Part shown: in pieces, positions 9,469 through 23,300 of the stretch | Layout: each line of letters starts with the position of its first letter | Numbering within the stretch: position 1 is the stretch's first letter | Source of the DNA: Penelope pileata | Taxonomy: Eukaryota > Chordata > Aves > Galliformes > Cracidae | Length of the DNA stretch: 64,000 bases | NCBI GenBank assembly: GCA_013396635.1 | Contig: WBMW01004135.1 | Coordinates: forward strand, 643,058 to 707,057 | Reading direction: 5' to 3' | Notes under the pieces: generated by a model | Database searches by the model: none | What the model was told of the DNA's origin: nothing | Seen by the model: only the letters and a program-made list of their open reading frames with translations | Translations under genes and position numbers: made by a program

Positions 9469-12400
9469 TTAAGATGTGTTGTTTGATTTTAATTTTTAAA
9501 AATTATTCTGTGTGTTGCATGTAGTCTAATGAGTAGATATACTTAAAAGGGAAAAATATTGTTTCTCACAAAATAAAAATCTAGGCATTTTATTAAAAAT
9601 GCTGAAATTAAGTTTTTTAATTTTGCCACAATTTCAACTGTTCTGGCTTCTCCAAAATAAAGTTCCAAAAAAAGTGATGCAAAACAGCTTCCAGAGAACC
9701 GTGTCTCCCAGTGGGTGTGATAGCACTGATTTTACCTCTGACCACTTCTAACAAGCATCACTAGCTGTATTGTTTTTTCCCCTAAACAGCTATTATTGTT
9801 ACAGTTTTGCTGTCTGACTAATAGCACTGCTTACTTGCTTTTTGGTGGTGTGTAGATGGGGTTCACATGCTGAGTCTATCCCATGTGCCATCACCTGAGG
9901 GCTCAAAGGTGGCCGTGTTACAGCTGTGAAGGCTCCTGGGCATGTCTGAGCCAGGTCTGGTAGCAGGTAGATGAGCTCTTCCTTGCAGTTCCTGTACTCA
10001 TGGATTAAGACTTCCAGAAAATTGGTAAAGGCTGAACCTTTTTTCCTTGATAGCTTTTGAATTGAGGTCTTTTGGCTTAAAAATGCAAATGATGGACAAA
10101 GGCATCTTTGGGTCTACTCTACTGCTTTTTTCTTTTCATCTCCTAGGAAACCTCTCTCCCTTACTTGTTCCCACTCAATAAAAGTGGGAGCATCTTTATT
10201 AATACAAAGGTATGATGGAATTAGAAAAGATGAAACTGTTTTGGTCATACATCAAACAACACATTCAGAGTTCCTAGATATCTTAGGAAAATAATGATTA
10301 TATTGCTTCATTTTTTATCTGTTGTTAATGTTGGCCTCTAAAATATCAATAAAGAGAAGTGATGAAAATGGGTATTAAATTTTATCTTAGTGGAGATGAA
10401 CTTGCTCCATATGAGTTACTGTATGTAAATCTCTTTGAGAGAATCTATGCATCTACAGCTTCTCATCTGACTTGTTTTGCATTGTTGCCATGTCGTATCT
10501 TTTACAATTTGTGTTGATCAAAAACTCAACTATTCTGGCAAATATGCATTATTAAATAAGTTGTCGTGATTTTGCATTTTCTGGTAGATGAATATATGTT
10601 GCCCAAATTTTTATGCCAATTTTGATACAAGTTTTAATATGAGCACTTAAAAAATGAGAATATAGTATTTCTCTTGCTATTTTAATCTGATGGAAAATAG
10701 CCTGGTGGGTCAAATATGTATGTGGATTCTCTTTGAGTTATCTTGGACCTCATACCAAGCCTTTAGTGGTTCTTATGCCTTTCTCATTTTCTTTAAAAAA
10801 ATATTTTAACACCTGACATTTCTGCAGTTCTGTGGCAACTTTTGAACTTCTTGATATGCTAGACAGAGGGAATTCCTTAGATTGCTTTAGTCTCCAGGTC
10901 ATTTCAACACTACTGGCTGTCCATCCCCAAAAAATCTCAGATCGCTACTACAGCAGTCATAGTCCAGGAAAAGAGATGTGAAAGTCTGTGCCCAAGGCAT
11001 GAAGAACGCCGATCTCTCAGTAGGCTTAAAACCCATTTTTGCTGTGGTGTTGATCCAGCTTCATTTCCATATTGTCCTCCCAAATACGCTTTTTCAAGAG
11101 GAATATTTTGAATATTAATATTTATATGTGTACGCAGTCTTCAGGAACACTTGTGAATGAAAAAAAACAGGATAGCATAATATAAAGGAAGGAATTGATT
11201 TTTTCAGGAGAAAATTAGCTCCCCCTTTCTTCAACCTCATGTATGAATTTTGCTGTTGTTACAATTTGGGTGTTATTTAAAACAGTCTCCTTCCGATGTT
11301 TGGCTTTGTTTTCAATCCTTCATTTTAATAACGTCTGTGTTGCTTTGTTCTCTGACAACTGCTTATGCTACAGTGGCTTTTTCGTGTAAAATCGAACACA
11401 GGCTTTAATAGGAACAAATGATATAACGTACTTTAACAGGCGAGGGAATCTCTTGGGGAACTTGATCTTCTGAAATTTCTAGGTAAAACTGATCTGGATT
11501 AATTTGTAGAAGTACCTATTCATCTCTCCACTGAGTCACATCCCCTGGGGAAGTCTGGAGAAGTGTAGCGTGTACTCTGCAAGCCATTTTTGCCAGAACC
11601 CGAAGCCCAGTGATGCTAGTTTAGGATTTTGTTACAAACTCCAGTGCAGGTGCACAGGTCAGCAGATGCTGACAAATGGATTAATTTAACCTCGGTCAAT
11701 GTTATGGTTTTTCATGGGAATGCAGCAAGTAGACCTCTAATAGCTGTGTGTGGATTTGGTGCAAGACATTGGGAACAAGGTTATTATGTCTAAAATAATC
11801 TTTAATATTTTAGGCGTATTGGAAGCTGAGGTTTATACTGGCAGTCTGAGTGATTCAATAACATGTAAATCAAAGGTGGGAGATTTCTTCCCCAAACACC
11901 CTGTGATGTGAATGCCCTGGTCTTGTGCTGTTATGGCATGGTTTGTCACTTATCTCACATTCATCAGTTCTGCTCTAGGAGAGGGATTAAAAAGTAAGAC
12001 TTTTAAAATCATAAGCATCAAGGATTTCTTTTTATTGGAATAAACCAAGTGTTGTTTTCCCTTTGGTTATGTCAATTAACAATGTATTTGGTATTCTCCA
12101 CTACGTATTCAATGTCTAATGGACCAACTGGTCCCTGCAGGACTAGAGTTGAAATTAAATACTTGAAGGCTTTCCAGTGGAATACATTAGAAATCTAAAC
12201 AATAATGTAATCATAGTAATTTCATGCAGAGATGAACCAAGTCAGTCACTTCAGATTCAGGTCTGAGGGGATCATTTATTTTATTTTGTTGTTTCTCCGT
12301 GTATCCCAGATTTGTGTTCCTGCACAATGTGTTCCTGTGATAAACAACAGACCTAAACATACATAAATACATTTGTCGTCACCCCTAGAGAGATCAGACG

Positions 12401-12599
12401 GTGTTTAGTCTCAGAGCTCAATTTCCTCTTTCTCTCCCCAGTTATCCATTCAGATAGATTTGGAAGAACTTAAAATGATTTTTTTGTTGTTGTTCTGCAG
12501 GAAATACTGAGAATTGTGGAAAACACACTTCTTGTAATAAAAAGTGATGCTTTTCTCAGCCATTTGTGTTATAAATGTGGATTAGGTTATTCTGGAGAA

Positions 12600-15500
12600 T
12601 GGCAAAATAGATGAGTTAATGTGGAGAACAGAAATTCCCACTTTTGCAAATCGGGACTCAGTCTTGTGTGGCATCGGTCAGATCCAGGCTAGGTTTGGTC
12701 TACATTCATTAAAAAATTTATTAAGAAGACTAGCAACAGATAATAATAATAGCAGAAGTGAGACTGCATCTCTGCTTTCCCAGCTACCTTTTAACACATT
12801 TAACCTAGGAGGATGTAATTCTCTCATGCAGCACAGAAGCAAAGCAGATCCCCCGCAAAGGAAATTGTGTGCTGAAAATACCTATTTTACTGTTCTAGTC
12901 TGCACCCTGTGACCTTGCCATGTACCAGAGCCCCGTGGCCTCCATTGTCTCATTCTTCACTCCCCATTGTTCTCTCGCAATCTGAGATGGTGCACACAGC
13001 ATGGGCTGAAACTATTCACTGCGTGACATAATTTGGGTTAATCAGCATCAGTTACACCGTCTGGAAAGGGAATAGCTCCTTAATACCTCATCACTGGAGG
13101 TCTCAGCTCTCCACTTAAAGTAGTCTTCCTTCAGCAAGGTCTCTTGGTGGCCTAGCAAGCATCTAGCAGGAAGCTGGTAGTCAAACTTCAGAGTTGGTTC
13201 TGTGAGGTTAGAAAAGTTTGGAAGCCCCAAGGAACCCTTTCCTGAGCAATGGCCATTCTCTTCTGGACTTTAGATTTTCTATGTGCTACCGCCACCCTAC
13301 CTCGCTGAGCCCAAGCTTTTCTATCCCCACCACCCTTGAAGAATTTACTTGACAGTCCTCATGCCACTTCATTTCATCAGTAGATTGGGATGGAAACTTT
13401 ATAAGACAGCAATAAGAGCAAACAGATTATTACTTTCAGGCAGAACAGATCTTTAAGTTATTTAAGTGCGGAGGGATCCAGGCCTTGGCTCATGCATGTC
13501 ATGCAGATGCTAAAATCATTATCACCATGTGCAAATATAAGTTTCCACTTTTGCATTTCCTCACTGCTGTGGGCTGCAATGCCATTTTCCAGCAGTTAGA
13601 TTAGGAAGTCCAGCAGCTGTTTCATCTCACCCTGTACTTCTCCATCATCCTTTCCAGTGCCTTTTCTACTGACTATGCACTGTGCTGGGTGTCTTCAGGA
13701 GGCTCAGGTTGACCTTGCCCCTCCAGGTCCATCAGCTCTCTGTCATGCTGCTGAGTGTTTGGTTGTCTCCTCTGATAAAACCCCACTTGTCTGTTTCCCT
13801 CTCCCTGATGTTATGGGTGTCACGGTGTGAAAGTGGCACACGAAAAGGAGAGGGTTGCTCTGCCAGATACAGTGGTCACAGCTGAGGCACCTGGGGGAAT
13901 GATGAAGCCTTGCTTGGAAAATGACAATGCTTTGTACAAATCATCTTTTGCTTAAGGTTGCTTTTTGTGGCAATGGGATCTTGGAAGTACTAATATTCCT
14001 CAGTTTCTCCCTCAGATTTCCCTTCATTCTGTCCGTCTATTTCTAAAAGGCTATAGAGGATGTGAGAGAAAAAAAAAATCCCTCTCTGTTCTTTTCTTTC
14101 CCGTTTTTTTCTTTTTNCACAGAATCAATTGTGTTCCCCTTTTTTTTTTTTTTTTTGTCATCTTATTTCTCCAAAAATAAAATTAAAACATAGAAAAGAA
14201 AAACAGTATTAAAAGAAGGAAAGGACATCCAGGAAACAAAAACACAGGATGGAATTCAAGCAATTGCAGTTTGGTAGCGATGCGTGACCAGTAGCTGCTG
14301 TGACAGTACTGCAATAGCTATGGTAGAACTGTGGCAGTACTGAAAGAGCATTAGCCTGACTTGTTTCTGTAGTGCCCTTTGGCTCTGGTCTCATAATTCT
14401 GGGTGTGAATCAAAAGGTGCAATTGCAGCCAATGGATTTACGTTATGTAAGTAAATTCACCGTAAGTCCAGGTGTATCAATAGCATCACTCCTACGATGT
14501 ACCTACAATGTAATGTATGCTGTTTGCCTTGTAAGATGCTTAAATCAGGAGCATGCTGGTGGTGACCCTGAAGAGCTGAAATGTTTTAGGACTGCTTTAA
14601 ATTGGAAAGGATGACAGTACTTGAAAAACCTTTTGTTAAAAACAAATGCAGTATTGCTTGCAGTGAGTTAATTGCCTTGGAAAATTCTCCTATTTTGCAG
14701 CTTTGTAATGAATCTCTTAACATGGATTTTCAAAATCTAGGGTAAAAAAAAATGCATATAGAGTTTATCTTTCTAAAGGTAGAGATGATGCTTGGAAAGG
14801 AATCCTTCCATCGTGATTTTAAAGATGATCTCAATTACATAGACAAACAAGCATTTAAAAGTATTTGGGTTATCACCTCACTATTATTGGAGAAAATGCT
14901 CGGTCAGACATCTGCTAAGTTGCTGGTGAAACATCTCTCTAAGCACAGATTTGTGATTTGCACTCGTGCGTGACTTACAGAGATCTCCTTATATGAAGAC
15001 ATGAAGAACAGTAAGAGTAATGTGTTGCCATACGCATTTGTGGCAAATGTATGATATAACTCTTTGACACTCCTAAAAGAGTACCTTAGGAGTTACTAAA
15101 ATCAGATCAACTTTTATTTTTCATTTACCAATCCTGTATTTCATTGAACAGAAGCTTTCTGTTAAACTGAAACAGATGATGTTTTAAACTAATACTAATT
15201 GATTCCATTCCTGGAGTTCACAGTGGTAGCAAGTAAAATAGCTCCCTGACCCTGCCGGTAAATTCAGATTTCAGACTGTGCAGTGCTTTTTGGCTTCTCT
15301 CTCTTTTGCAATGCCCACACAACCCCATGCTGGCTCCCAGCATCACTCCCTGAAGCAACATGCTGCCCAAAGCAGAGCAGGCTGGGGCTGAGTGCCGGAA
15401 GCATGCTTCTCGTCCTAGCTGCATGAGTTCCTTCATCTGTGCTTGTGTCCTTCTTCAGTGGAGTAAGGATGAAAATCCACTCTTCACATGAAAGTAGAAT

Positions 15501-16200
15501 GAAATCCACTGGTGATTAAGAGGGATCCTGCCACAGTGAGGCCTATATAAGAGTCATTTCATGCATCTCATTAATAACTGTGATTCCCTGTTCTACAGAT
15601 AAAGAAATCAGGTGCTATTTCTTCTTTTTTTTCTGCTTCTGGTAGTATATCGTATGGTTAACAGTCAAAAAACAACCACAAACCAACACCCAAGCCCTCT
15701 CAAAAGCGTAAGTTTTGGGGACCTTTGGCTTGGTTTGGGGAACATTCCTTCAGCCAATAATGTCACAAAAATACAAACAGTAATGCTTAGATCCTTTTAT
15801 TAAGGCAGGAAATTCTGACATCTTACACTCTCTACGTTTCTGCATTTATGATGCAATCTCTAAATCAGTGTCATCTTGAAAGTCCCTGCACTGGTGTGTA
15901 GGATTTTCAGCCTCCCTCTGATGTCTACTTCCCAGCCAAGCTGTGGATTAACAGGGGAAAACCAGCCTCATCCCTCTGCTGTGCATTTGGCATGTTGCTG
16001 GGCCACCCTGTACTGAACAGCAGTTGAGTGGCACTGGGAGAACGTTTCCATTCCTCCCCAGAAATTTAAAGACGCACATTTATTGTCAGCTGAAGTCAAT
16101 GTGTGGTTGTTCTGCTACCACAAAAGAGGATTTCCGTTCTTTTGCCTGGATACTCCCAGCTCTCACATCCTGCAGTAAGTGCATAGCCCAGATCACTACT
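12600..16200. other. Non-coding spacer
   Basis: No supported gene; frames stay under about 100 codons. It contains T-rich runs at 14104-14158 with an N at 14117. Around 15590-15615 there is a phrase faintly like the core of an ancient MIR-type SINE, considered too weak to call. Confidence 0.55.
14104..14158. repeat. T-rich low-complexity run with an N
   Basis: Two T-rich runs surround a short unique spacer, with an ambiguous base at 14117. The N inside a homopolymer suggests base-calling difficulty rather than biology. Confidence 0.8.
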
Positions 16201-16204
16201 GGGG

Positions 16205-16350
16205 GCTCAATGGAGACTGGGAGAGAGGATGGACTGATTGATCTTCAAGGGATGGACCCAGACATGATCAAGCCAGCCCTGAAACAAGACCTTCACCCAT
16301 AAATGTAGCATTATATTTTTTTTCAACATACCATTCTATGGATTTCTTTT
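16205..16350 (+). mobile_element. Possible CR1 LINE 3' tail, very diverged
   Basis: The phrase GGACTGATTGATCTTCAAGG at about 16229-16248 resembles the conserved end of the CR1 3'UTR. Some 80 bases on, ACCATTCTATGG (16330-16341) resembles the CR1 terminal octamer repeats (ATTCTRTG type). The gap between them is longer than in the family consensus, so this is an old interrupted copy or a coincidence. Confidence 0.25.
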
Positions 16351-19300
16351 GATTCTGAAAGAATGGAGCAAACTAGTCATCTCTAAACATGATTTTGTAT
16401 CTTGAAGGAAAGGATCTGAATCAGCCACAGGTCTCTTCACTCTGCCCCTATTCTTTTAGGAGAAGTCAGTCATGATCTGTGACAGCCAACTTCACACTGT
16501 TGGCTTACTAGGAGGAGCTGTCTGCCTGTGCATCCCTTCATATATCCATTTACATCCAAAACGGCAGTAACATATGCGCCTTCTATTGCAAGCCATATGC
16601 TCTTGGAATCGTTGATATGTCCAGCTCTCCAAGCAGGGCTCCTTAATGGAAATGTTGACAGATTACTAGGAGCTCTGATGTCAAAACATGTGTATCTGGA
16701 ATTGTGCTGGTAGTTTTTTAACTATGCAGCTTGAAACAGTTAAATGCTGGAATCAAGCACTATTGGCTATTTGTGACAAATATAGAACAGACCTGAGCCA
16801 AGGAGATCTCTTCAAACAGCCTTGTTTTTCTTAGTATGTTACAAATAAATCCCTAAATTATTCTTCGCTCTGGGAAGGGGCAAAAATACCTTTCCTTCAC
16901 AACTTTGCTCCCCTTCCACACACACTTTTTAACTCACAGCCTCAGAATCTACTCAAGTTGATTTATATATTAAAGATTTCAATTAGAGATATTCTGTGTA
17001 AGAAGAAAAACCCTGGGCCATTATTTTAGGCAGGTTTGAAGGAGAAGCATGAAAATGCAGGGATTGCAATGGGAGCATCTGCTTTTGCATGAAGCATATG
17101 TCTGTGGTGATTTCCTCTGCCCAAGGAGCACGTGGGGGCAAGAAGACATGTTGCCTCTTAGAAATGGAAAGTGGCTCACCTTTGGCCATGAGAGGTTGTA
17201 TTCTGCTCATTAGAGGCACCAAGTAGTTTTATCTGCAGGAAAAATGACTTTTGCTGAATGTGTGACTGGCTTTCCCCAAAAGACTGAACAGGCTATTCCA
17301 TCCCCTTGGTGCAGAGCAGTGGGGTATCGGTGAGGATTGGATAGGAATACCATGGGGAGCTGGCAAGATGAAGCCAGGACAGACTGTCACAGCCCAGAAG
17401 GGTCTGCATTTGTGCCACTCAGTGCCAGCCCTATCACACAGAGACCTCTCTTAGCCTTATGGCGCTCTGTGTTCCCAGTACAGTGAAGGAGAAGAGCATT
17501 TCTGGGATGATTACAGCCCTGCCAACCTTGTCCGCAGCTGGGTGGCACAAATCCTATTGAAACTGTCTTAACTACAGTATAATGTTACAGACTGTTAACT
17601 TCCCCTCTTTCGCACACAGATTTAATTCATGAGCCATTTCTATTTCTTTGATGTTCCCTTGGCTCTTGCTTTCATTCTCTTTTGAGGGGGGGGCCTAGAT
17701 CAGGCCCTTTGGTGAGGAGTTGGTCTGGCCAGAGAATCCCCAAGTGAACAGAAATGGTCTTGATCACTGGAAAAGTTTTTGATGTAGATGTGGAGCTGTA
17801 TTACACGTGTGCCTGAAACATTTCTTCTGTGGAACGTATCAGTAGAGGGTTTGTTTCACTTTAAGATCATAAAAAATTAAGTTACTTAATAGGGCCCTTG
17901 GTTGGGTAATTACGAAGCAAAGGAAAAGCAGACAATCTGCCCAGGGGGTGTGTGTGTTTTTTCTTCAGTGGTGTTAAATACTATTTGGATTATTCACTGA
18001 ATAAACATTAAATAATGTAATTTGGAAACCAGGTCCCATTAGGGATATTTAAATGTGTAGTCTGTCACTGGCAAAGGATTAAGATATTAATGTATTAATG
18101 CAATATCAAAAGCTGCGGATTCCTTCTGTGTTGCTTAAGTGCTTTCTGATCAAACATGTCCAAGTAGTGTTTTGTTTTTAATTGTTTGTTTCATGCTGTT
18201 GTGAAAGAGTGGATGGATACAGCACGGTGTTTTGGTTTGTTTGCCTGCTTAGCTGAATCTCTACAAAACAGAGCCTGTAGGTCTAATCCTCTGTAGTCTG
18301 AAACTGAGGGATCTCAGCAGACCCAGACCTACACATTTGTTTGCAGAGAGGCCATCATGCTTTGACATCGTAAAACTCCCCTCGCTCCATCTCCCTCCCC
18401 CATGCCCACTCCTTCCTCCAGTGCCACATGAATGATGCTTTATGCTTTTGACATTTCTGCTACTTCTCATCTCAGCAGTTTCTTGGGACAAGATGCTTCT
18501 ACAAGGCACTGATGAGTAGATATGGCTTTTCAGAGTTTCAAAAGCTTTTGAGTCTGACTCAGAGCTGAGACAGGAAGGGAACTTGAGAGGCCCTGGATGG
18601 CACTTCAGAAATTTCAGGACCTTTTTCACCTGCAGTCCATTTCAGAAAAGGGTCTTGTATGAGTTTCATGTGAGGGTATTTCTAGCACTGTGCAGAAGTA
18701 TACAGTGCATTGACCATGTTAATACTGTTAGAGGTAGAAAATAGAGCTCTGTTTTCCAAGTCCCAACATCTTTACCCTGGAGTGTTTGCAGATGTTGATT
18801 TCCACTGGTCAGCATCACTGACACTTCAGGAAGTCCTAGGTGTCTGCAACAGACTCATGAGGAACAGATTATATGAAAATAAGCTCCCGTGTTCATAAAT
18901 GCTTCCTTCTATTTTGTGTTCATTCACTTCACCTGAAATGGCCATTGCTATCCACTGTAGAAATCCCAACACCAGGTCTTCTGTAGAGGTAGGAGCAAAT
19001 CAAGCCCTTCTTAAGCAATCACTAATGATTTGGCCTCTTGGGATTCCATCTAAGGTGATGGATTCTTTATTACTGAAGGAGGGTGATAGTGTGGATGAAA
19101 GGATTTGCTTTCATCAACACAGGAATGGGGCTAATGAGTGTTTTAGCAGGGCAAATACAAAAAAACTTTGTGAGAAAATATAAAACTAGACTGGAAAAAA
19201 GAGGTCAAGACACTGATATCACTGGAAACTCTAAATGGGTGGTAATGGTGATATTTTATAAAGACAGAGGGAAGGTACTGAGATTTATTCAGCTCTGCTT

Positions 19301-19480
19301 TTTTTGTACAGAGAACTAAGCATAAAATGATGTGTCTATCACAGAAGCATTTCCTTGCGAAATTACTTTTATGTTCAGAACTGAGCGTATCCTATTGGCG
19401 TCTGAAGAAACACAAGGCTTAAAATAAAATGTGTTTGTTTAAGCTGTGTCAGTGGTGAATCCAAATTGACAGTTCATCCA
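16350..19480. other. Non-coding spacer
   Basis: Unique sequence with frames no longer than about 122 codons (18261-18629, minus) and no domain. It includes a G7 run at 17686-17692 and an AT-rich block around 17990-18110 rich in ATTA/TAAT words. No repeat family was recognised. Confidence 0.55.
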
Positions 19481-19484
19481 AGAC

Positions 19485-19800
19485 AAAATGTGTGCTCTAA
19501 ATCTCTCGACAATCAAGCATTTTATTTTTGATAACCAGTCACTGTTTATTCTAATATACAGTAGTGTTTTAAAAGGAACAAGAGTGTTGCTGCTCGCTGG
19601 GTCAATTCCAAGCACTGCATTTCAGCAAATGAAGCAGGAACTCGAGTTGATGAAATTTGCTAACAAATCCCTGTGGAATCTTGTCCATTAAAAATTAGCT
19701 CTGAATTACGTATTACAAACAGTATTGAAAAATAGTCTCTGTAGCTATTGTCTTGAAAGTCCTTGGTGTAATAAAAATTTCACATTTTCTATGAACGAGG
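19485..19800. promoter_or_regulatory. Candidate conserved non-coding element
   Basis: AT-rich but high-complexity sequence with several homeodomain words: CCATTAA at 19685-19691, an ATTAG word near 19693 and AATTACG near 19704. A 67-codon plus-strand frame (19488-19691) runs through it but has no recognisable product. The texture resembles deeply conserved vertebrate enhancers, but conservation was not tested. This is inference from word content only. Confidence 0.18.
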
Positions 19801-19859
19801 GGAAAAAAACAGAGTTGCTGGAAAACACTTCAGTTCACCTAATTGGAAAATATAATTCA

Positions 19860-20180
19860 AATATTCATAATGATTCCTCTTAAAAACAGACAAAAAGAAC
19901 ATTCTTGAATATTATTTTGGAAGCAAGCCAAAATATGCACTTGTCGTTACTATGGCAATAAGCAAAAAGCGGAGAAAAAAACATTAACAACAGCAAAAAA
20001 ACCCTGGGTTTGAAAGCAACTTGCCATGTATGAATTATTTTTATGATCACAAACCCCTTGCAGCAACCAATTTACTGAGTATAAGTGATCTAATTGAGGG
20101 CAATCGTTGTCAGAGGGACCAAAAATATACTAGGCCTCCATTTTCATATTAAAATGCCATGCCTTGGTTTAACATTTCCA
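19860..20180. promoter_or_regulatory. Candidate enhancer with RFX X-box-like site
   Basis: At 19946-19959 the sequence GTTACTATGGCAAT matches the RFX X-box consensus (GTNRCCNNRGYAAC) at all but two constrained positions. A POU-like ATATGCA lies about ten bases upstream. The block also holds ATGAATTATTT and TAAGTG-type words. RFX proteins drive ciliary and neural genes from such sites. A functional enhancer here is inference. Confidence 0.22.
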
Positions 20181-20302
20181 AGTGGTTATTTTAGTCCTTT
20201 TTTAAAAAACAAAAGCCTGTTGAGGATAGGGTAACTCTGTTGACCAGTATATTATTGAACTTGTTTATCTCTGGGAAATGGGACCACCTGATCTCAATAG
20301 AG

Positions 20303-20369
20303 TTTTTCTTTTTTTGTTTTTTTCCTCCCTCCCCACCCCCCCTTAACCCCCTCCTACTTTCCCCTCTCC
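20303..20369 (+). repeat. Polypyrimidine tract (67 nt)
   Basis: 67 bases with only five purines (20316, 20335, 20345, 20346, 20356), T-rich at the left and C-rich at the right. Long homopyrimidine-homopurine DNA can form intramolecular triplex. It can also act as a strong splicing polypyrimidine tract, but the purine AG expected at an acceptor does not follow closely. Simple low-complexity sequence is the default reading. Confidence 0.75.
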
Positions 20370-23300
20370 AATTGCTTGAAACATTTCACAATTAAAGCAG
20401 AAGAGGCTTGTTCTGTGGTTCTCACCTTTTGTCCTGAATAGCCTGGAAACAGAGGGACACTTTCCCCGTTGAAGTCTGGTGTAATTTCCCCTTGAATGGG
20501 CTCTCATGATAAGAACAGGGGTCACTGGATGGGATGGTATGCAATAAAGCTTGTGATTGCATGGTTCTTCATCGTCACAAAACAGCCCAACACTCTGCTT
20601 TATGATAGCACAATTGGCGCACACAATGGCTTGGGTAGAAAGCCAGAGAAACAGAGAGACGGGTATAGATACTAAGATGGAGATATCAGTCAAGCGATTG
20701 TCCCTCTTGGTGTGTTTCAAGTGCTGAAATGTACAAGTGGCTGAGAACAGGGTCCCCAAACATTACACTGAAAAGCAGTGAATGAATAAAAAGGGATGGC
20801 AGGAGTGGATGAATCTTGCCTATAGAATGCACCTTTGTGGTCAAATGTATAAGATAATATATAGCAGCTGTGTTATAAGCCAGCAAAGGGAATTGAATTT
20901 ACAAAGCACAGGCTTTCAATAGCCTTCCTTGTGGGAACACCAAAAGTTTAAGAGGTGGAGAAGGGCTTATTGCTGACTAACGCCCACGCTTAATAATAGT
21001 TGTCTTGCATGCTGTAGAACCTATCCATTGGGCCAGTTCCTAAAGTCCTTATTTACTACCCCTAAGTGGGAGCTTTGATTGAGTAAAGGCTGAGTAAAAC
21101 CTGGATAAAGACTCAGGAATTGACTGTATGTGAAGTTGGTTACAGCCAGCCAACCGTTGGAGGGTTCAGTCCTGGAAGGGCTTGCTGTTCTCAGGGGCTT
21201 TCATGGGAGCTACAGGGGCTGAGTGTTAGAGATAGTTTTAACAAATGCAGGAACTTCTTGAAGTTACTACAAAAAAATGGAAACAGTTGCCCCAAGCCTT
21301 CTTTCCAAAGTTTTTGTTAAAAACAAACTAGAGCACCAATGAAGCCGCCTCCAGGTTTTCAGGAAAAATTTCTCCCATCCTCCTTCTCCCCTCAGTTTCA
21401 TCAATCAGTGATAGTGATGCAGAATGAAAATCTTACACTTTTTTTTCTTGTGAGTCTCCATTCTAACCTTTCTGGAAATCTTCTGTAGGTGGCAAGGGTG
21501 GGAGTGAGGTCAAGGGAAGAGTCTGCTAGAAGAGGAGTTACAATAACTCCCAGAGGGAGTTAAAATACTCTGCTTTTGAGTCAAATAGTGAGATATTCAT
21601 AAAGGACCAGCTGCTTTTCAAGATAAATAATAGAAGAGAAAAAATAGCAATGAAGCATACTGCTTTCACACCAAGGTCATTGACAAAAGAGCTTTTAAAG
21701 TAAGTATAGAATTATGCCTTTTGTTCCAAACAAATTTGATGGCAATAGATTTGTACAAAGATTAGCTGAAAGCTCTTTTCAATTTCAGAAGTGAGCAGAT
21801 TGAAAAGGTTTGTTCTGGATTATTCTCAAGACCAAAGGCAAGGTCTTGCAGATAAATACAAAATAATAATGTTGCTACATCCTACCAACAGCTATATATG
21901 AAAAGGTATTGCAAATGTTGAAAGATCTCTCCTTCATGTAGAATATGGTCATGCACTAGTGAAAATGTTCTGTTTTCAATTGTCTACCAAGGTCCCAATT
22001 TGTCTCACAGCATAGTAGTATCTGTAGCTCTTCTATATATCTAAAAATGGATACAGCTATAAAAACCTATTTCCAATTCTTAAGTCCTTCTACCTGGCCT
22101 TTAGGAGAAATATCTTGACTGCGACACAAATCAGGGGCTACTGCTTTGCTTCACTTGCTATTATAATTTTGGATTGAGTGGAAATTTCACAGATGCACAG
22201 AAACTGTCAAAGGTTGCTCAGTTTGAAGAGTTTTGAACTTTTCATTCAGTTCTGTGAGTACTGAGGTTCTTTGGTAGTCATTCACGTGTGAGGAGAGGAT
22301 TTTCATACTTGACTTTGGTTTCTGCATCTGAGATGTTTCATTTGTGGGTATCTTTATTCTGGTCAAAACTTTTTGGACTGGATGAACTTGGAGATGGTAA
22401 GGTATCATAGTGGGAAAATTGTTGCCTCGAGTAGAAAAAAATATTTCCAATATGATATTACTGTGAGAGAGCCTGAAGGGAGTTCTGGGGTGGTACACAT
22501 TTGCAGCAAATGAGCCAGAAGTATCAAAATCTGCAGGCATTTTTGGAGCACAAGAGAAGAGGTTAGCTGTTCTCTGCCACTTCTGTACATTAAATATATA
22601 TTTTAAAATGAGTTAATAGAATATGAATAATTATTGATTTCCCTTGTTTGAGGATGTAATTCTTAGATTGACCTTTGTTATATAACTGATGTTCTGAAGC
22701 TGGAGAAGAAAACAATTAGTTCTTTTAGTAAAAGGAAGAGTCTCAACTTTAGTGAGAAAGACCTTCTTTAGATCAGGGAAAAAAAAATTAATGCAATGTA
22801 TTAGTTCTCCTAGTACACATTTAATTGGTAAGCAGTCATTCACAACTATTTTTCTACAGTCACCATTGATTTAAATAGATTTTTGGAAACACTCAAGAGA
22901 AGCAGAAATGCCCCACAAACATATAGTGCCTTAGGGTTTGAAAAATACTGCGGACTGGAGGACTCATCCCAGCTCTGCTGCCAGCTCATGTTCTTGCCTC
23001 TTTCCATGTAGTTATGCTCTACGGGCCTGGTCCAGAACTGGCATGGCAAAGTTGGCTCCCACAGCACAGGTTGTGTTTGCAGCATCTTGTGAAGTCAGAG
23101 CACATTACCCTGATCCCTGTACCTCAGGCGGGTGTCGTCAAAGCGAATTTTTACCAGTGCAACATTCTGAAAATGAACAGTTGCTTTCCAAAGCAGTCTG
23201 GGACCAACACAAGCCAGAAGATCTCATACTTTCTCCAAACACAGAAGGATTTTGGACCAGAGTCTGCGTATGGTTAACTGGAGAAATTGCTACCGGACAT

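Larger units (their letters stand above)
7520..12600. other. AT-rich non-coding spacer
   Basis: About 5 kb of AT-rich sequence. The longest frames are a 149-codon minus-strand frame (7736-8185) and a 154-codon plus-strand frame (8799-9263). Neither has a domain, a credible exon boundary or compositional contrast with the flanks, so neither is called. It holds the A9T8 tract at 8742-8758, the paired TAATC sites at 9052-9069, and an A-rich low-complexity run at 9431-9468. From 9.5 to 12.6 kb there are no frames of note and no repeat family was recognised. Confidence 0.55.

Noticed and set aside
15555..15620. Possible MIR-type SINE core (CTACAGATAAAGAAATCAGG)
   Set aside because: Resembles 'ttacagatgaggaaactgagg' over only about 20 bases with several mismatches; the flanks do not extend the match.
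20343..20759. 138-codon minus-strand cysteine-containing frame
   Set aside because: Cysteines are not arranged as a zinc finger or other motif, and its left end runs into the polypyrimidine tract.
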